Shown here piece after piece: positions 1 through 8,590 of a stretch of 9,718 nucleotides of DNA. The DNA is from DASZVN01 sp035547055 (GTDB taxonomy: Bacteria > Pseudomonadota > Alphaproteobacteria > Rhizobiales > Methylopilaceae): positions 1-9,718 of the forward strand of contig DASZVN010000202.1 in the NCBI GenBank assembly GCA_035547055.1. The letters run 5' to 3'. Made by a program: the position numbers and the translations under genes. Under the pieces are notes generated by a model. It ran no database searches, was not told where the DNA came from, and saw only the letters and a program-made list of their open reading frames with translations. Numbering within the stretch: position 1 is the stretch's first letter; each line of letters starts with the position of its first letter.

Positions 1-72
1 CGCCGCAAGGAGCAGGCGCGGCAACGCGAGCGGCCGCCCGCGCGTTCGGGGGCACCGCCTGCCGAGGAATGA
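1..72 (+). CDS. possible C-terminal tail of an upstream gene (partial)
   Basis: Frame 1 is open from the first base to a TGA at 70-72. It gives 23 residues rich in Arg, Glu, Pro and Ala, ending in APPAEE. A charged, low-complexity end of this kind is common for C-terminal tails in high-GC alphaproteobacteria. The reading frame is too short for a family call, and open frames arise easily at this GC content, so this may be chance. If real, the gene ends 79 bases before murA, on the same strand. Confidence 0.3.
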   Translation, partial: RRKEQARQRERPPARSGAPPAEE

Positions 73-151
73 GCGTCGCCTTGTGCGACGCAGGGGCATT
101 CGCTACGCAGGACGGCACGGCGGTCCGCAGGGCCGCGATCGGGGGTCAGCG

Positions 152-1441
152 ATGGATCGGATCCGGATTCGCGGCGGCGCGCCGCTGAACGGCGTCATCC
201 CGATCTCCGGCGCCAAGAACGCTGCCCTGCCGCTGATGATCGCGAGCCTCCTGACCTCGGACACGCTGGTCCTCGAGAACGTGCCGCGCCTCGCCGACGT
301 GTCCTCGCTCAAGCTGATCCTCGGCAACCACGGCGTCGACATCCTGATCAACGGCAAGCGGCCGGGCCAGAGTTTCACCAGCGGCCAGACCGTCAAGCTC
401 TCGGCCGAGACCATCGTCGACACCACCGCGCCCTACGAACTGGTCTCGACCATGCGGGCGAGCTTCTGGGTGATCGCGCCGCTCCTGGCGCGGATGGGGC
501 ACGCCCGGGTGTCGCTCCCCGGCGGCTGCGCCATCGGCACGCGTCCGGTCGACCTCTTGCTGATGGCCCTGAGCCGGCTCGGCGCCTCGATCGAGATCGA
601 CGCCGGCTACGTCGTCGCCCAGGCGCCGGACGGACTCCGGGGGGCGGAGATCCGCTTTCCCAAGGTCTCGGTCGGCGCCACCCACACCGCGCTGATGGCG
701 GCGAGCCTCGCCCGCGGCGAGACCCTCATCGAGAACGCGGCCTGCGAGCCGGAGATCGCCGACCTCGCCGCCTGCCTCAACAAGATGGGCGCCGAGATCT
801 CGGGCGCCGGCACGGCGACGATCCGGGTGGTCGGCGTGCCGAAGCTGCACGGCGCCACCCACGCCGTCATCCCCGACCGCATCGAGGCCGGCACCTATGC
901 AATGGCGGTGGCGATGACCGGCGGCGACGTCGTCCTCGACGGCGCCCGCGCCGACCAGCTCGCCGAGCCGATCGCGGTGCTGCGCGAGGCCGGCGTCGCG
1001 GTCGAGGAGAAGAACCACGGTCTCCGCATCGCGCGGAACGGCCATCGCCTCCAGCCGGTCGCGGTCTCGACCTCGCCCTTCCCGGGCTTCCCGACCGACC
1101 TCCAGGCCCAGCTCATGGCGCTCGCGACGCGGGCCGACGGCGTCTCGCGCATCACCGAGACGATCTTCGAGAACCGCTTCATGCATGTGCAGGAGCTGGC
1201 CCGGCTCGGCGCCCGCATCCGCCTCGACGGCGACACCGCGACGGTCGAGGGCGTCGAGCGCCTGACCGGCGCGCCGGTGATGGCGACCGATCTGCGCGCC
1301 TCGGTCTCGCTGGTGATCGCCGGCCTCGCCGCCGAGGGCGAGACGGTGGTGAACCGCATCTACCATCTCGACCGCGGCTTCGAGCGCATCGAGCAGAAGC
1401 TCGGCCGCTGCGGCGCCGAGATCGAGCGGCTGAGCGCCTGA
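152..1441 (+). CDS. murA: UDP-N-acetylglucosamine 1-carboxyvinyltransferase (MurA)
   Basis: MurA transfers the enolpyruvyl group of phosphoenolpyruvate to UDP-N-acetylglucosamine. This is the first committed cytoplasmic step of peptidoglycan synthesis and the target of fosfomycin. The 429-residue protein has the usual EPSP-synthase-like length and fold signatures. The substrate-binding pair K22-N23 lies in SGAKNAALP. The reactive cysteine C126 lies in GGCAIGTRPVD, equivalent to E. coli C115, with R131 matching R120. The catalytic Asp is D316 in PGFPTD (E. coli D305), and R408 in YHLDRGFERIEQKL matches R397. Keeping the Cys rather than Asp at position 126 predicts fosfomycin sensitivity of the enzyme itself. 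I chose the ATG at 152 because the family begins MDRIRIRGG and a G-rich stretch (141-145) sits just before it. An in-frame GTG at 83 would add 23 Arg/Gly-rich residues unlike the family. Confidence 0.97.
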   Translation: MDRIRIRGGAPLNGVIPISGAKNAALPLMIASLLTSDTLVLENVPRLADVSSLKLILGNHGVDILINGKRPGQSFTSGQTVKLSAETIVDTTAPYELVSTMRASFWVIAPLLARMGHARVSLPGGCAIGTRPVDLLLMALSRLGASIEIDAGYVVAQAPDGLRGAEIRFPKVSVGATHTALMAASLARGETLIENAACEPEIADLAACLNKMGAEISGAGTATIRVVGVPKLHGATHAVIPDRIEAGTYAMAVAMTGGDVVLDGARADQLAEPIAVLREAGVAVEEKNHGLRIARNGHRLQPVAVSTSPFPGFPTDLQAQLMALATRADGVSRITETIFENRFMHVQELARLGARIRLDGDTATVEGVERLTGAPVMATDLRASVSLVIAGLAAEGETVVNRIYHLDRGFERIEQKLGRCGAEIERLSA

Positions 1442-1470
1442 CCCCGCCCTCCGTCCTTGCGGGGAGCGCG

Positions 1471-1514
1471 GCGACGAAGCTTCGCTCGCAATGGCGGCGA
1501 CGCCTGCCCATTGC
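1471..1514. repeat. pair of inverted repeats in the murA-DUF2948 gap
   Basis: The 134-base gap after murA contains a perfect 10-base palindrome, CGAAGCTTCG (1475-1484), which extends to GCGA/TCGC flanks (1471-1474, 1486-1489) with one unpaired base. A second inverted repeat follows, GCAATGG (1488-1494) and CCATTGC (1508-1514), with a 13-base spacer. No T-run follows. They could end part of the murA transcription or be remnants of a dispersed repeat. I see no convincing promoter in this gap. Confidence 0.4.
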
Positions 1515-1575
1515 GGCGGCGGCAGGGCCTTCCTACCTTCAACGCCAGGACGCACCCCAACCGCCGCCCACCGCC

Positions 1576-2019
1576 ATGTCGCAACAGCCGCTCAAGCTCC
1601 TGGCCCTCGACAGCGAGGATCTCGCCATCGTCTCGGCCCATCTCCAGGACGCCCAGCTCAGCGTCGGCGACCTCGTCTATCTCCCGCGGGAGAAGCGCTT
1701 CGCCTTCGCCGCGGATCGCTTCGACTGGGAAGGCGCGGCGACGGAGCAGGCCTGCCGGCGCCGGCGCACGGCGGTCCATTTCGAGGGCGTCACCGCGGTT
1801 CGCTCGCGCGGCTTCGACGTGGCGCAGCGCGAGCGCCAGCTTTCGCTCTTGGCCGTCGCCTTCGAGCAGGGCGACGCGCCCGCCGGCAAGGTGATGCTCC
1901 ATTTCGACGGCGGCGCCTGCGTCTGCCTTGACGTCGAATGCCTCGAAGCGGCACTGAAGGATCTCGGGCCGTGCTGGGAAGTGGCCGGCCAGCCCGTCCA
2001 TCCGCTCGAGGACGCCTGA
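1576..2019 (+). CDS. DUF2948 family protein, function unknown
   Basis: The 147-residue protein fits DUF2948, a family of small soluble proteins found mainly in Alphaproteobacteria. Recognisable parts are the N-terminal LKLLALDSEDLAIVSAHLQDA stretch (about residues 6-26), the VGDLVYLPREKRFAFAADRFDW segment (30-51) and a basic CRRRRTAVHF motif near residue 65. No signal peptide or membrane segment is visible, and I see no catalytic motif. It lies between murA and hisD as in many related genomes. The stop is 3 bases before the hisD start, so translation of the two is probably linked. The upstream sequence before the ATG is C-rich, with no clear Shine-Dalgarno motif. The biochemical role is unknown; co-occurrence with hisD is positional only. 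Confidence 0.88.
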   Translation: MSQQPLKLLALDSEDLAIVSAHLQDAQLSVGDLVYLPREKRFAFAADRFDWEGAATEQACRRRRTAVHFEGVTAVRSRGFDVAQRERQLSLLAVAFEQGDAPAGKVMLHFDGGACVCLDVECLEAALKDLGPCWEVAGQPVHPLEDA

Positions 2020-2022
2020 TCG

Positions 2023-3324
2023 TTGCCCATTCGTCTTGACGCGAGCGCGCCGGACTTTGCGGCGCGCTTCGCCGACCTGCTTGCCATGAAGCGCGAGACC
2101 GCGGCCGACGTCGACGCCGCGGTCGCCGCGATCCTCGCCGACGTGCGTGCGCGGGGCGACGACGCCGTCGCCGACTACACCGCCCGCTTCGACCGGCTGA
2201 CGCTGACGCCCGAGCGGTTCCGCGTCACGCCCGCCGAGATCGCCGCGGCGGTTGCCGCCTGCCCCAGGCCCGCGCTCGACGCGCTGGCGCTCGCGAAGGG
2301 CCGGATCGAGGCCCATCACCGCCGCCAGAAGCCGGCCGACGAGCGCTATACGGATCCGCTCGGCGTCGAGCTCGGCCACCGCTGGACGGCGGTCGAGGCG
2401 GTCGGGCTCTATGTGCCCGGCGGCACCGCGGCCTATCCCTCCTCCGTCCTGATGAACGCCGTCCCGGCCAAGGTCGCGGGCGTCGGCCGCATCGCGATGG
2501 TGGTGCCGGCGCCGGACGGCAAGCTGCCTCCTCTGGTGCTCGCGGCGGCTGAGCTCGCCGGCGTCGACGAGATCTATCGCATCGGCGGCGCCCAGGCGGT
2601 GGCGGCGCTGGCGTACGGAACCGAAACCATCCGTCCCGTCGCGAAGATCGTCGGGCCCGGCAATGCCTATGTCGCGGCGGCCAAGCGGCGGGTGTTCGGC
2701 ACCGTCGGCATCGACATGGTCGCCGGCCCCTCCGAGGTCGTGGTGGTGGCCGACGGCGACGCCGATCCCGAGTGGATCGCGGCCGACCTCCTGGCCCAGG
2801 CCGAGCACGACGCGGCGGCCCAGTCGATCCTGCTCACCCCGTCGGCCGCATTGGCGGACGCGGTGGAAGCCGCGGTCGCCCGGCAGCTCGCCGGCCTCGC
2901 GCGAAAGGAGATCGCCGGCGCGAGCTGGCGCGACCACGGCGCCATCGTCGTGGTGCGGGACGTCGAGGCGGCGCTGCCCCTGGTCGACCGCCTGGCGCCG
3001 GAGCACCTGGAGCTCGACCTCGCCGACGCCGAAGCCCTGGCGCCGCGCGTCAGGAATGCCGGCGCGATCTTCCTCGGCGCCCACACGCCCGAGGCGATCG
3101 GCGACTATGTCGGCGGCTCGAACCACGTGCTGCCGACGGCGCGCTCCGCGCGTTTCTCCTCGGGGCTGTCGGTGCTCGACTTCATGAAGCGCACCTCGAT
3201 CCTGAAATGCGGGCCGGAGCAGCTCGCGGCGATCGGGCCCGCGGCGATGGCCCTCGCCGAAGCCGAGGGCCTGACCGCCCACCGCCGCTCGGTCGCGATC
3301 CGGCTCGGGCGGGACGGCGGCTGA
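2023..3324 (+). CDS. hisD: histidinol dehydrogenase (HisD)
   Basis: HisD oxidises L-histidinol to L-histidine in two NAD-dependent steps via histidinal, the end of histidine biosynthesis. It is a zinc-dependent cytoplasmic homodimer. The 433-residue length is normal. All key residues are present: zinc ligands Q259 and H262 in LLAQAEHDAAAQS, D361 in IGDYVGGSNHVLPT and H420 in LTAHRRSVAIR, plus the catalytic pair E327-H328 in LAPEHLEL. The GLYVPGG signature is at 128-134. The chosen start is a TTG at 2023, because it gives the family N-terminus (PIRLDASAPDFAARF). A GAGGA sequence sits at 2008-2012, 10 bases upstream inside the end of the DUF2948 gene. The next in-frame ATG at 2086 would remove conserved residues. 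The rare start codon and 3-base gap suggest dependence on translation of the upstream gene. Confidence 0.97.
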   Translation: MPIRLDASAPDFAARFADLLAMKRETAADVDAAVAAILADVRARGDDAVADYTARFDRLTLTPERFRVTPAEIAAAVAACPRPALDALALAKGRIEAHHRRQKPADERYTDPLGVELGHRWTAVEAVGLYVPGGTAAYPSSVLMNAVPAKVAGVGRIAMVVPAPDGKLPPLVLAAAELAGVDEIYRIGGAQAVAALAYGTETIRPVAKIVGPGNAYVAAAKRRVFGTVGIDMVAGPSEVVVVADGDADPEWIAADLLAQAEHDAAAQSILLTPSAALADAVEAAVARQLAGLARKEIAGASWRDHGAIVVVRDVEAALPLVDRLAPEHLELDLADAEALAPRVRNAGAIFLGAHTPEAIGDYVGGSNHVLPTARSARFSSGLSVLDFMKRTSILKCGPEQLAAIGPAAMALAEAEGLTAHRRSVAIRLGRDGG

Positions 3325-3325
3325 C

Positions 3326-3838
3326 GTGGCCGAGCGGCCGCCCGAGCGCCTGCCGCGCGATCCGGCGCGGCGGCTCGTGGCGGTGACGCTGGACGAACGC
3401 TCCCTCGCCGCCCGCGAGCCAGAAGCGGACAGCGAGCGCCGCGCCGCCATCGCCGACCTCCTCGAGGACAACCATTTCGCCCTGCCCGGGCGCGACGCCG
3501 GCCCCTACCGCCTCCACGTCAGCCTGACCCATGGCCGGCTCGCGCTCGCGGTCCGGGACGGGGAGGAGAACGACGTCGTCGTCCACCTGCTGTCGCTCCG
3601 GCCGTTCCGCCGCGTGGTGAAGGACTATTTCCTGGTGTGCGAGAGCTACTACGCCGCGGTGCGCTCGGCGGCGCCGAGCCAGATCGAGGCGCTCGACCAC
3701 GGCCGCCGCGGCCTCCACAACGAGGCCTCGCAGCTCCTGATCGACCGCCTCGCCGGCAAGGTCGAGGTCGATTTCGACACGGCGCGGCGCCTGTTCACCC
3801 TGATCGCGGCGCTGCACTGGAAAGGCCAGGGGCGATGA
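3326..3838 (+). CDS. UPF0262 family protein, function unknown
   Basis: The 170-residue protein matches UPF0262, a conserved alphaproteobacterial family without an assigned function. Family traits visible are RLVAVTLDERS (16-26), the ERRAAIADLLEDN helix (37-49), GPYRLHVSL (59-67), and the strongly conserved C-terminal blocks RRGLHNEASQLL (127-138) and VEVDFDTARRLFTLI (146-160). It is soluble, without signal peptide or membrane segment. The GTG start lies one base after the hisD stop, preceded by a GGGACGGCGG stretch. Its own stop overlaps the start of the next gene. The tight packing with hisD and the phosphatase gene is conserved in the order but does not reveal the job. Confidence 0.92.
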   Translation: MAERPPERLPRDPARRLVAVTLDERSLAAREPEADSERRAAIADLLEDNHFALPGRDAGPYRLHVSLTHGRLALAVRDGEENDVVVHLLSLRPFRRVVKDYFLVCESYYAAVRSAAPSQIEALDHGRRGLHNEASQLLIDRLAGKVEVDFDTARRLFTLIAALHWKGQGR

Positions 3839-4263
3839 GCGCGACCGTCGCCCGGCCGCGCTCGGTGCTGTTCCTGTGCGAGCGCAACGCCACCCGCTCG
3901 CGGCTCGCCGAGAGCATCGCCCGCACCCTCTACGGCGCGACGGTCCGGATCGCCTCGGCCGGGGTCCATCCCGGCGAGGCCGATCCGTTCGCCGCCGCCG
4001 TCCTGGTCGAGGCCGGCTATCCCGCGCCCGACGACACCGCCCGCGGCGTCGAGCGGCCGGAAGACCTCGCCTTCGACCTCGTGGTGACGCTGTCGCCGCT
4101 CGCCCACCACCGCGCGCTCCAGCTCGCCGGGGCCGGCGCGGCGGTGGAGTACTGGCCGACCGTCGACCCGACCGTGGTCGAGGGCAATCGCGACCAGCGC
4201 CTGTTCGCCTACCGCACCGTCCGCGATACGCTGAAGGCCCGGATCGTGGAGAGGCTGGGATAG
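3835..4263 (+). CDS. low-molecular-weight phosphatase / arsenate reductase-fold protein
   Basis: The 142-residue protein has the low-molecular-weight protein tyrosine phosphatase fold. The phosphate-binding loop CX5R is CERNATRS (C15 to R21), right after a hydrophobic first strand (SVLFLC), as the family requires. A candidate general-acid Asp is D111 in WPTVDPTV, matching the DP loop of these enzymes. The SAGVHPGEADPFA segment (41-53) is the second family block. Members are annotated either as tyrosine phosphatases or as ArsC-like arsenate reductases. The extra resolving cysteines of thioredoxin-coupled ArsC are absent, since C15 is the only Cys in the protein, so a phosphatase or a mycothiol/glutaredoxin-like mechanism is more likely. 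The ATG overlaps the UPF0262 stop in ATGA, indicating translational coupling. The true substrate is unknown. Confidence 0.88.
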   Translation: MSATVARPRSVLFLCERNATRSRLAESIARTLYGATVRIASAGVHPGEADPFAAAVLVEAGYPAPDDTARGVERPEDLAFDLVVTLSPLAHHRALQLAGAGAAVEYWPTVDPTVVEGNRDQRLFAYRTVRDTLKARIVERLG

Positions 4264-4280
4264 CCAGGCGCTCGCCGAGA

Positions 4281-4347
4281 GGGCATCGGCGAAGGCCGAA
4301 ATGCCCACGTGCAACGCCGGACGTGGGCATCGCGAGCGATGCCCACG
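4281..4347. terminator. tandem palindromes between convergent genes, likely bidirectional terminator
   Basis: Four alternating arms of one sequence lie between the phosphatase stop (4263) and the end of the opposite-strand gene (4358). They are GGGCATCGGC (4281-4290), ATGCCCACGT (4301-4310), ACGTGGGCAT (4321-4330) and CGATGCCCACG (4337-4347). The last two form a perfect 11-bp stem (4322-4332 with 4337-4347) with a CGAG loop. The first two form an imperfect stem with a two-base bulge. The middle two can instead pair as a perfect 10-bp stem. No T-run follows on either side, so termination is inferred from position and stem strength. The core recurs after lon at 8432-8460. Confidence 0.65.
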
Positions 4348-4357
4348 CTGCGGTGAA

Positions 4358-4732
4358 TCAGGCCGGCTGCTGGGCGTAGGAGGCGACGAGGCCGAGCGCC
4401 CAGAGCGCCGCGGCGGCGCCGGTGGCGATGCGGGCGGCGCCGAGATAGGCCTCGCGGAGCGCGGCCGCGACGGCTGCGCGGGCACGCTCGGCCAGCGCCT
4501 TGTCCATGGGCGCCAGCATGCCCCAGATCGCGGTCTTGCGGATGTCGCAGGAGGCCGCCTGGCGGGCCTTCACCACCAGGATCACGGCGAGCAGGGCGGT
4601 CAGCCCGCCGGCGACCCTGAGGAACAGCACGACGTCCGCGGCGAACAGGGCCGCCGAGGCGAAGATGGCGAGGCCCGCATAGCTGCAGGTCCGGGCGACA
4701 TAGGCCTCGGCCGCGATGCGAAGAGCTTTCAT
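4358..4732 (-). CDS. small predicted membrane protein, unknown
   Basis: I do not recognise this 124-residue protein. Hydropathy by eye gives two adjacent membrane segments near residues 17-35 and 37-55, separated by the short ADVV...RVAGG turn. A soluble charged stretch follows (about 56-95), with a likely amphipathic helix around MDKALAERARAAVAAALREA. A third segment lies near 100-119 and the tail is AQQPA. There is no cleavable signal peptide. Two cysteines (C16, C62) are present. The ATG at 4732 is the first start that includes all of the N-terminal helix, but no strong ribosome site precedes it. It stands alone, convergent with the phosphatase gene and 142 bases downstream of the next minus-strand gene. 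No promoter is convincing. It is probably a real gene because its frame is the only one here with coherent membrane segments. Confidence 0.6.
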   Translation of the reverse strand: MKALRIAAEAYVARTCSYAGLAIFASAALFAADVVLFLRVAGGLTALLAVILVVKARQAASCDIRKTAIWGMLAPMDKALAERARAAVAAALREAYLGAARIATGAAAALWALGLVASYAQQPA

Positions 4733-4874
4733 GGGCGCACCCGTTCCCGCCTCGTTCCGACAGGAGGTTAGCGCATTCGCGCGCCAAGGAAAGGGGTACG
4801 CCCGCGCATCAGCGTCGCGGCAGCCATCCCGGGCCCGCCGAGCTGGCCGATGTCGACGGCAAGCGGAGCCGCGT

Positions 4875-5324
4875 TCAGCCCTCGCGGGTCATCTTGATGC
4901 GGATCGGGCCGTCCGGGCCGAAGCCGGCCAGGCCCTCGACCCGGTCGAGCTGGACGGCGATGCCGACGCCCTTGCGCTCGGGGTCGGCGTCCTGCTCCGG
5001 CTTGGGCGAAATGTCGTAGATGCGATCGCGCTCGGCGCCGCTGCGGACGACGCGGCCGCGGCCCTGGAGCTGGAAGCTGATCCGGGTCTCCGGGTTGCGG
5101 TACATCAGCGCCACGCGGGGATGGGCCTCGATGGTCTTGGCCATCATGCCCTCGCCGTTGCGGACCCACCAGGCGACCTGGTCGTCGCCGGTGACCTGCA
5201 CCGAGCCGCGGAACGACAGGATCGGCTGGCCGTTGGCGTCGGCGTAGGCGATCACCACCGGCGTCTTGGTGGCGAGGGCGTTGTTGATGGTGTCGGCGAT
5301 TTCCGGGGTGATCTTGATCGGCAT
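4875..5324 (-). CDS. pyridoxamine 5'-phosphate oxidase family (flavin split-barrel) protein
   Basis: The 149-residue protein has the split-barrel fold of the PNPOx-like superfamily, whose members bind FMN, F420 or heme as dimers. Visible traits are the N-terminal helix ITPEIADTINNALATKT (5-21), then the first strands TPVVIAYADANGQPILSFRGSV (21-42). The WWVRNGEGMMAKTIEAHPRVALMY block (52-75) carries the usual family pattern of a basic residue, a helix and a core strand, and FQLQGRGRVV (84-93) is a further core strand. It is shorter than true PdxH (about 200 residues) and lacks its C-terminal WRL-type region, so it is not the vitamin B6 enzyme. The substrate is unknown; general stress or flavin oxidoreductase roles are guesses. 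An AGGGAG ribosome site (5330-5335 on the complement) precedes the ATG. It is divergent from the Hsp20 gene. Confidence 0.85.
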   Translation of the reverse strand: MPIKITPEIADTINNALATKTPVVIAYADANGQPILSFRGSVQVTGDDQVAWWVRNGEGMMAKTIEAHPRVALMYRNPETRISFQLQGRGRVVRSGAERDRIYDISPKPEQDADPERKGVGIAVQLDRVEGLAGFGPDGPIRIKMTREG

Positions 5325-5396
5325 CGTGGCTCCCTGCGGCTCGGCGGTGGCGTTCTTCGCGGCGCCCGGATGCCGGGCCCCCGCGTCCGGCGGCGG

Positions 5397-5425
5397 ACGC
5401 TAGGGGGCGATCCCGCGGCGGTCAA
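5397..5425 (-). promoter_or_regulatory. sigma70-like promoter for the PNPOx-family gene
   Basis: On the minus strand a -35 box TTGACC (5420-5425) and a -10 box TAGCGT (5397-5402) are separated by exactly 17 bases. This is close to the housekeeping promoters of Alphaproteobacteria. It would start transcription near 5390, giving a leader of about 65 bases. The leader contains two short hairpins, GCGTCCG/CGGACGC (5383-5400, overlapping the -10) and GCCCGG/CCGGGC (5364-5378). The first could influence initiation. The prediction is by eye. Confidence 0.5.
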
Positions 5426-5496
5426 TTGCAAATCTCCGCGAGCGGCAAGGGGTTTTCCCGCATTTCCCCGCGCGGCAAGGCCGACCTCGGCAACGT

Positions 5497-5526
5497 CTTG
5501 TTGTCGCACCGCGAAAACCCACATTT
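5497..5526 (+). promoter_or_regulatory. heat-shock (sigma32/RpoH-type) promoter for hsp20-lon
   Basis: A -35 element CTTGTTG (5497-5503) is followed after 15 bases by CCACATTT (5519-5526). The second matches seven of eight positions of the RpoH -10 consensus CCCCATNT, and the first carries the invariant CTTG. Transcription would start near 5533, leaving a leader of about 30 bases with a GAGGGAG ribosome site (5549-5555) eight bases before the Hsp20 ATG. The leader is too short for a ROSE-type RNA thermometer. A small stem (GGCCG 5532-5536, CGGCC 5544-5548) ends just before the ribosome site without covering it. Confidence 0.65.
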
Positions 5527-5563
5527 GGGAAGGCCGGAATTCGCGGCCGAGGGAGACGACAAC

Positions 5564-5967
5564 ATGGCGCGGCGCGACGCCGAAGCATGGATGTGGGCCG
5601 AGGCGATCGAGATGCTGTCGCGGGCGGAGCGCCTGCACGGCCAGTATTTCCGCGTACCGCGCTCGGCCCGCGACGTGCCGGCGTGGGAGCCGCCGGCCGA
5701 CATGTACGAGACCGAGCGCGAGGTGGTGGTGCTGGTGTCGCTGCCGGGCGTCGACATCGACGAGGTCCAGGCGGTGATCGAGGACGGCGCGCTGCTCGTC
5801 GCCGGGCGGCGCACGCTGCCGGCGGCGCTCCGCCACGCCACCATCCACCGCATGGAGCTGCCGCAGGGCCGCTTCGAGCGCCGCATTCCGCTGCCGCACG
5901 GCCGCTACGACGGCGTGAGCCGCACCGCATCCGACGGCTGCCTGATGATCAGCCTGCGCAAGAGCGC

Positions 5968-5971
<4 letters not shown>
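5564..5971 (+). CDS. Hsp20/alpha-crystallin family small heat-shock protein
   Basis: Small heat-shock proteins hold unfolding proteins in a refoldable state without ATP in the cytoplasm. The 135 residues comprise a short N-terminal arm (1-39) and an alpha-crystallin domain (about 40-133). Typical strands are visible: ADMYETEREVVVLVSLPGVD (45-64), EDGALLVAGRR (73-83), the hallmark ELPQGRFERRIPLP (98-111), and DGCLMISLRK (124-133). The chain stops two residues after the last strand, so the C-terminal I-x-I/V motif that normally builds large oligomers is missing. The ATG at 5564 is supported by the GAGGGAG site. An in-frame start at 5426 lies upstream of the predicted promoter and is rejected. 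The stop overlaps the lon start in ATGA, so the two are co-translated. A sigma32-type promoter precedes it. Confidence 0.92.
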
Positions 5972-8424
<2,453 letters not shown>

Positions 8425-8431
8425 CCCGCAG

Positions 8432-8460
8432 GGTGGGCATCGGCGTTGCCGATGCCCACC
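8432..8460 (+). terminator. hairpin terminator after lon
   Basis: GGTGGGCATCGGC (8432-8444) and its exact complement (8448-8460) form a 13-bp stem with a GTT loop, beginning 8 bases after the lon stop. No T-run follows, which is usual for GC-rich alphaproteobacterial terminators. The arm core GTGGGCATCG is the same as in the palindromes at 4281-4347, so it may also be a member of a dispersed repeat family. Confidence 0.7.
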
Positions 8461-8481
8461 GCCGGCTTTGCGTCGGGGCCG

Positions 8482-8532
8482 CCTCTCTCTGTCAGGAGAG
8501 GTCGGATTCCCGCGGTTTCATCGCGGGAATCC
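8482..8532. repeat. two hairpins between the convergent lon and phosphatase genes
   Basis: CCTCTC (8482-8487) pairs with GAGAGG (8496-8501). Three bases later GGATTCCCGCG (8504-8514) pairs perfectly over 11 bp with CGCGGGAATCC (8522-8532), with a 7-base loop. The latter is placed to end transcription of the minus-strand phosphatase gene, whose stop is at 8591, or it may be a repetitive extragenic palindrome. The rest of the 166-base gap (8425-8590) shows no gene. Confidence 0.55.
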
Positions 8533-8590
8533 AGGTGAGGGGGTCGCGCCCCGGTGAAGAAAGCCCGGGTCGATTCGAGCCCCGAACGCG

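Noticed and set aside
83..151. N-terminal extension of murA from a GTG at 83
   Set aside because: The 23 added residues are basic and Gly-rich, unlike any MurA; the ATG at 152 matches the family start and has a G-rich ribosome site.
146..1555. 469-codon open frame antisense to murA
   Set aside because: The translation is Arg/Asp/Gly/Ala-rich without any fold or motif, and it mirrors the codon bias of a certain gene on the other strand.
1500..1575. promoter for the DUF2948-hisD segment (TTGCGG, 17 bases, TACCTT)
   Set aside because: Both boxes match only about half of the consensus positions, which is expected by chance.
1360..3471. 703-codon open frame antisense to DUF2948 and hisD
   Set aside because: It spans several well-supported genes and has low-complexity composition; long antisense frames are expected at about 70% GC.
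4770..4800. sigma54-like TGGCGC...TGCGC element upstream of the small membrane gene
   Set aside because: The GG and GC doublets are 9 rather than 10 bases apart, and the flanking consensus is poor.
4733..4874. short minus-strand frame between the two small genes
   Set aside because: It continues from an out-of-frame reading of the PNPOx-family gene and has no start, ribosome site or motif of its own.
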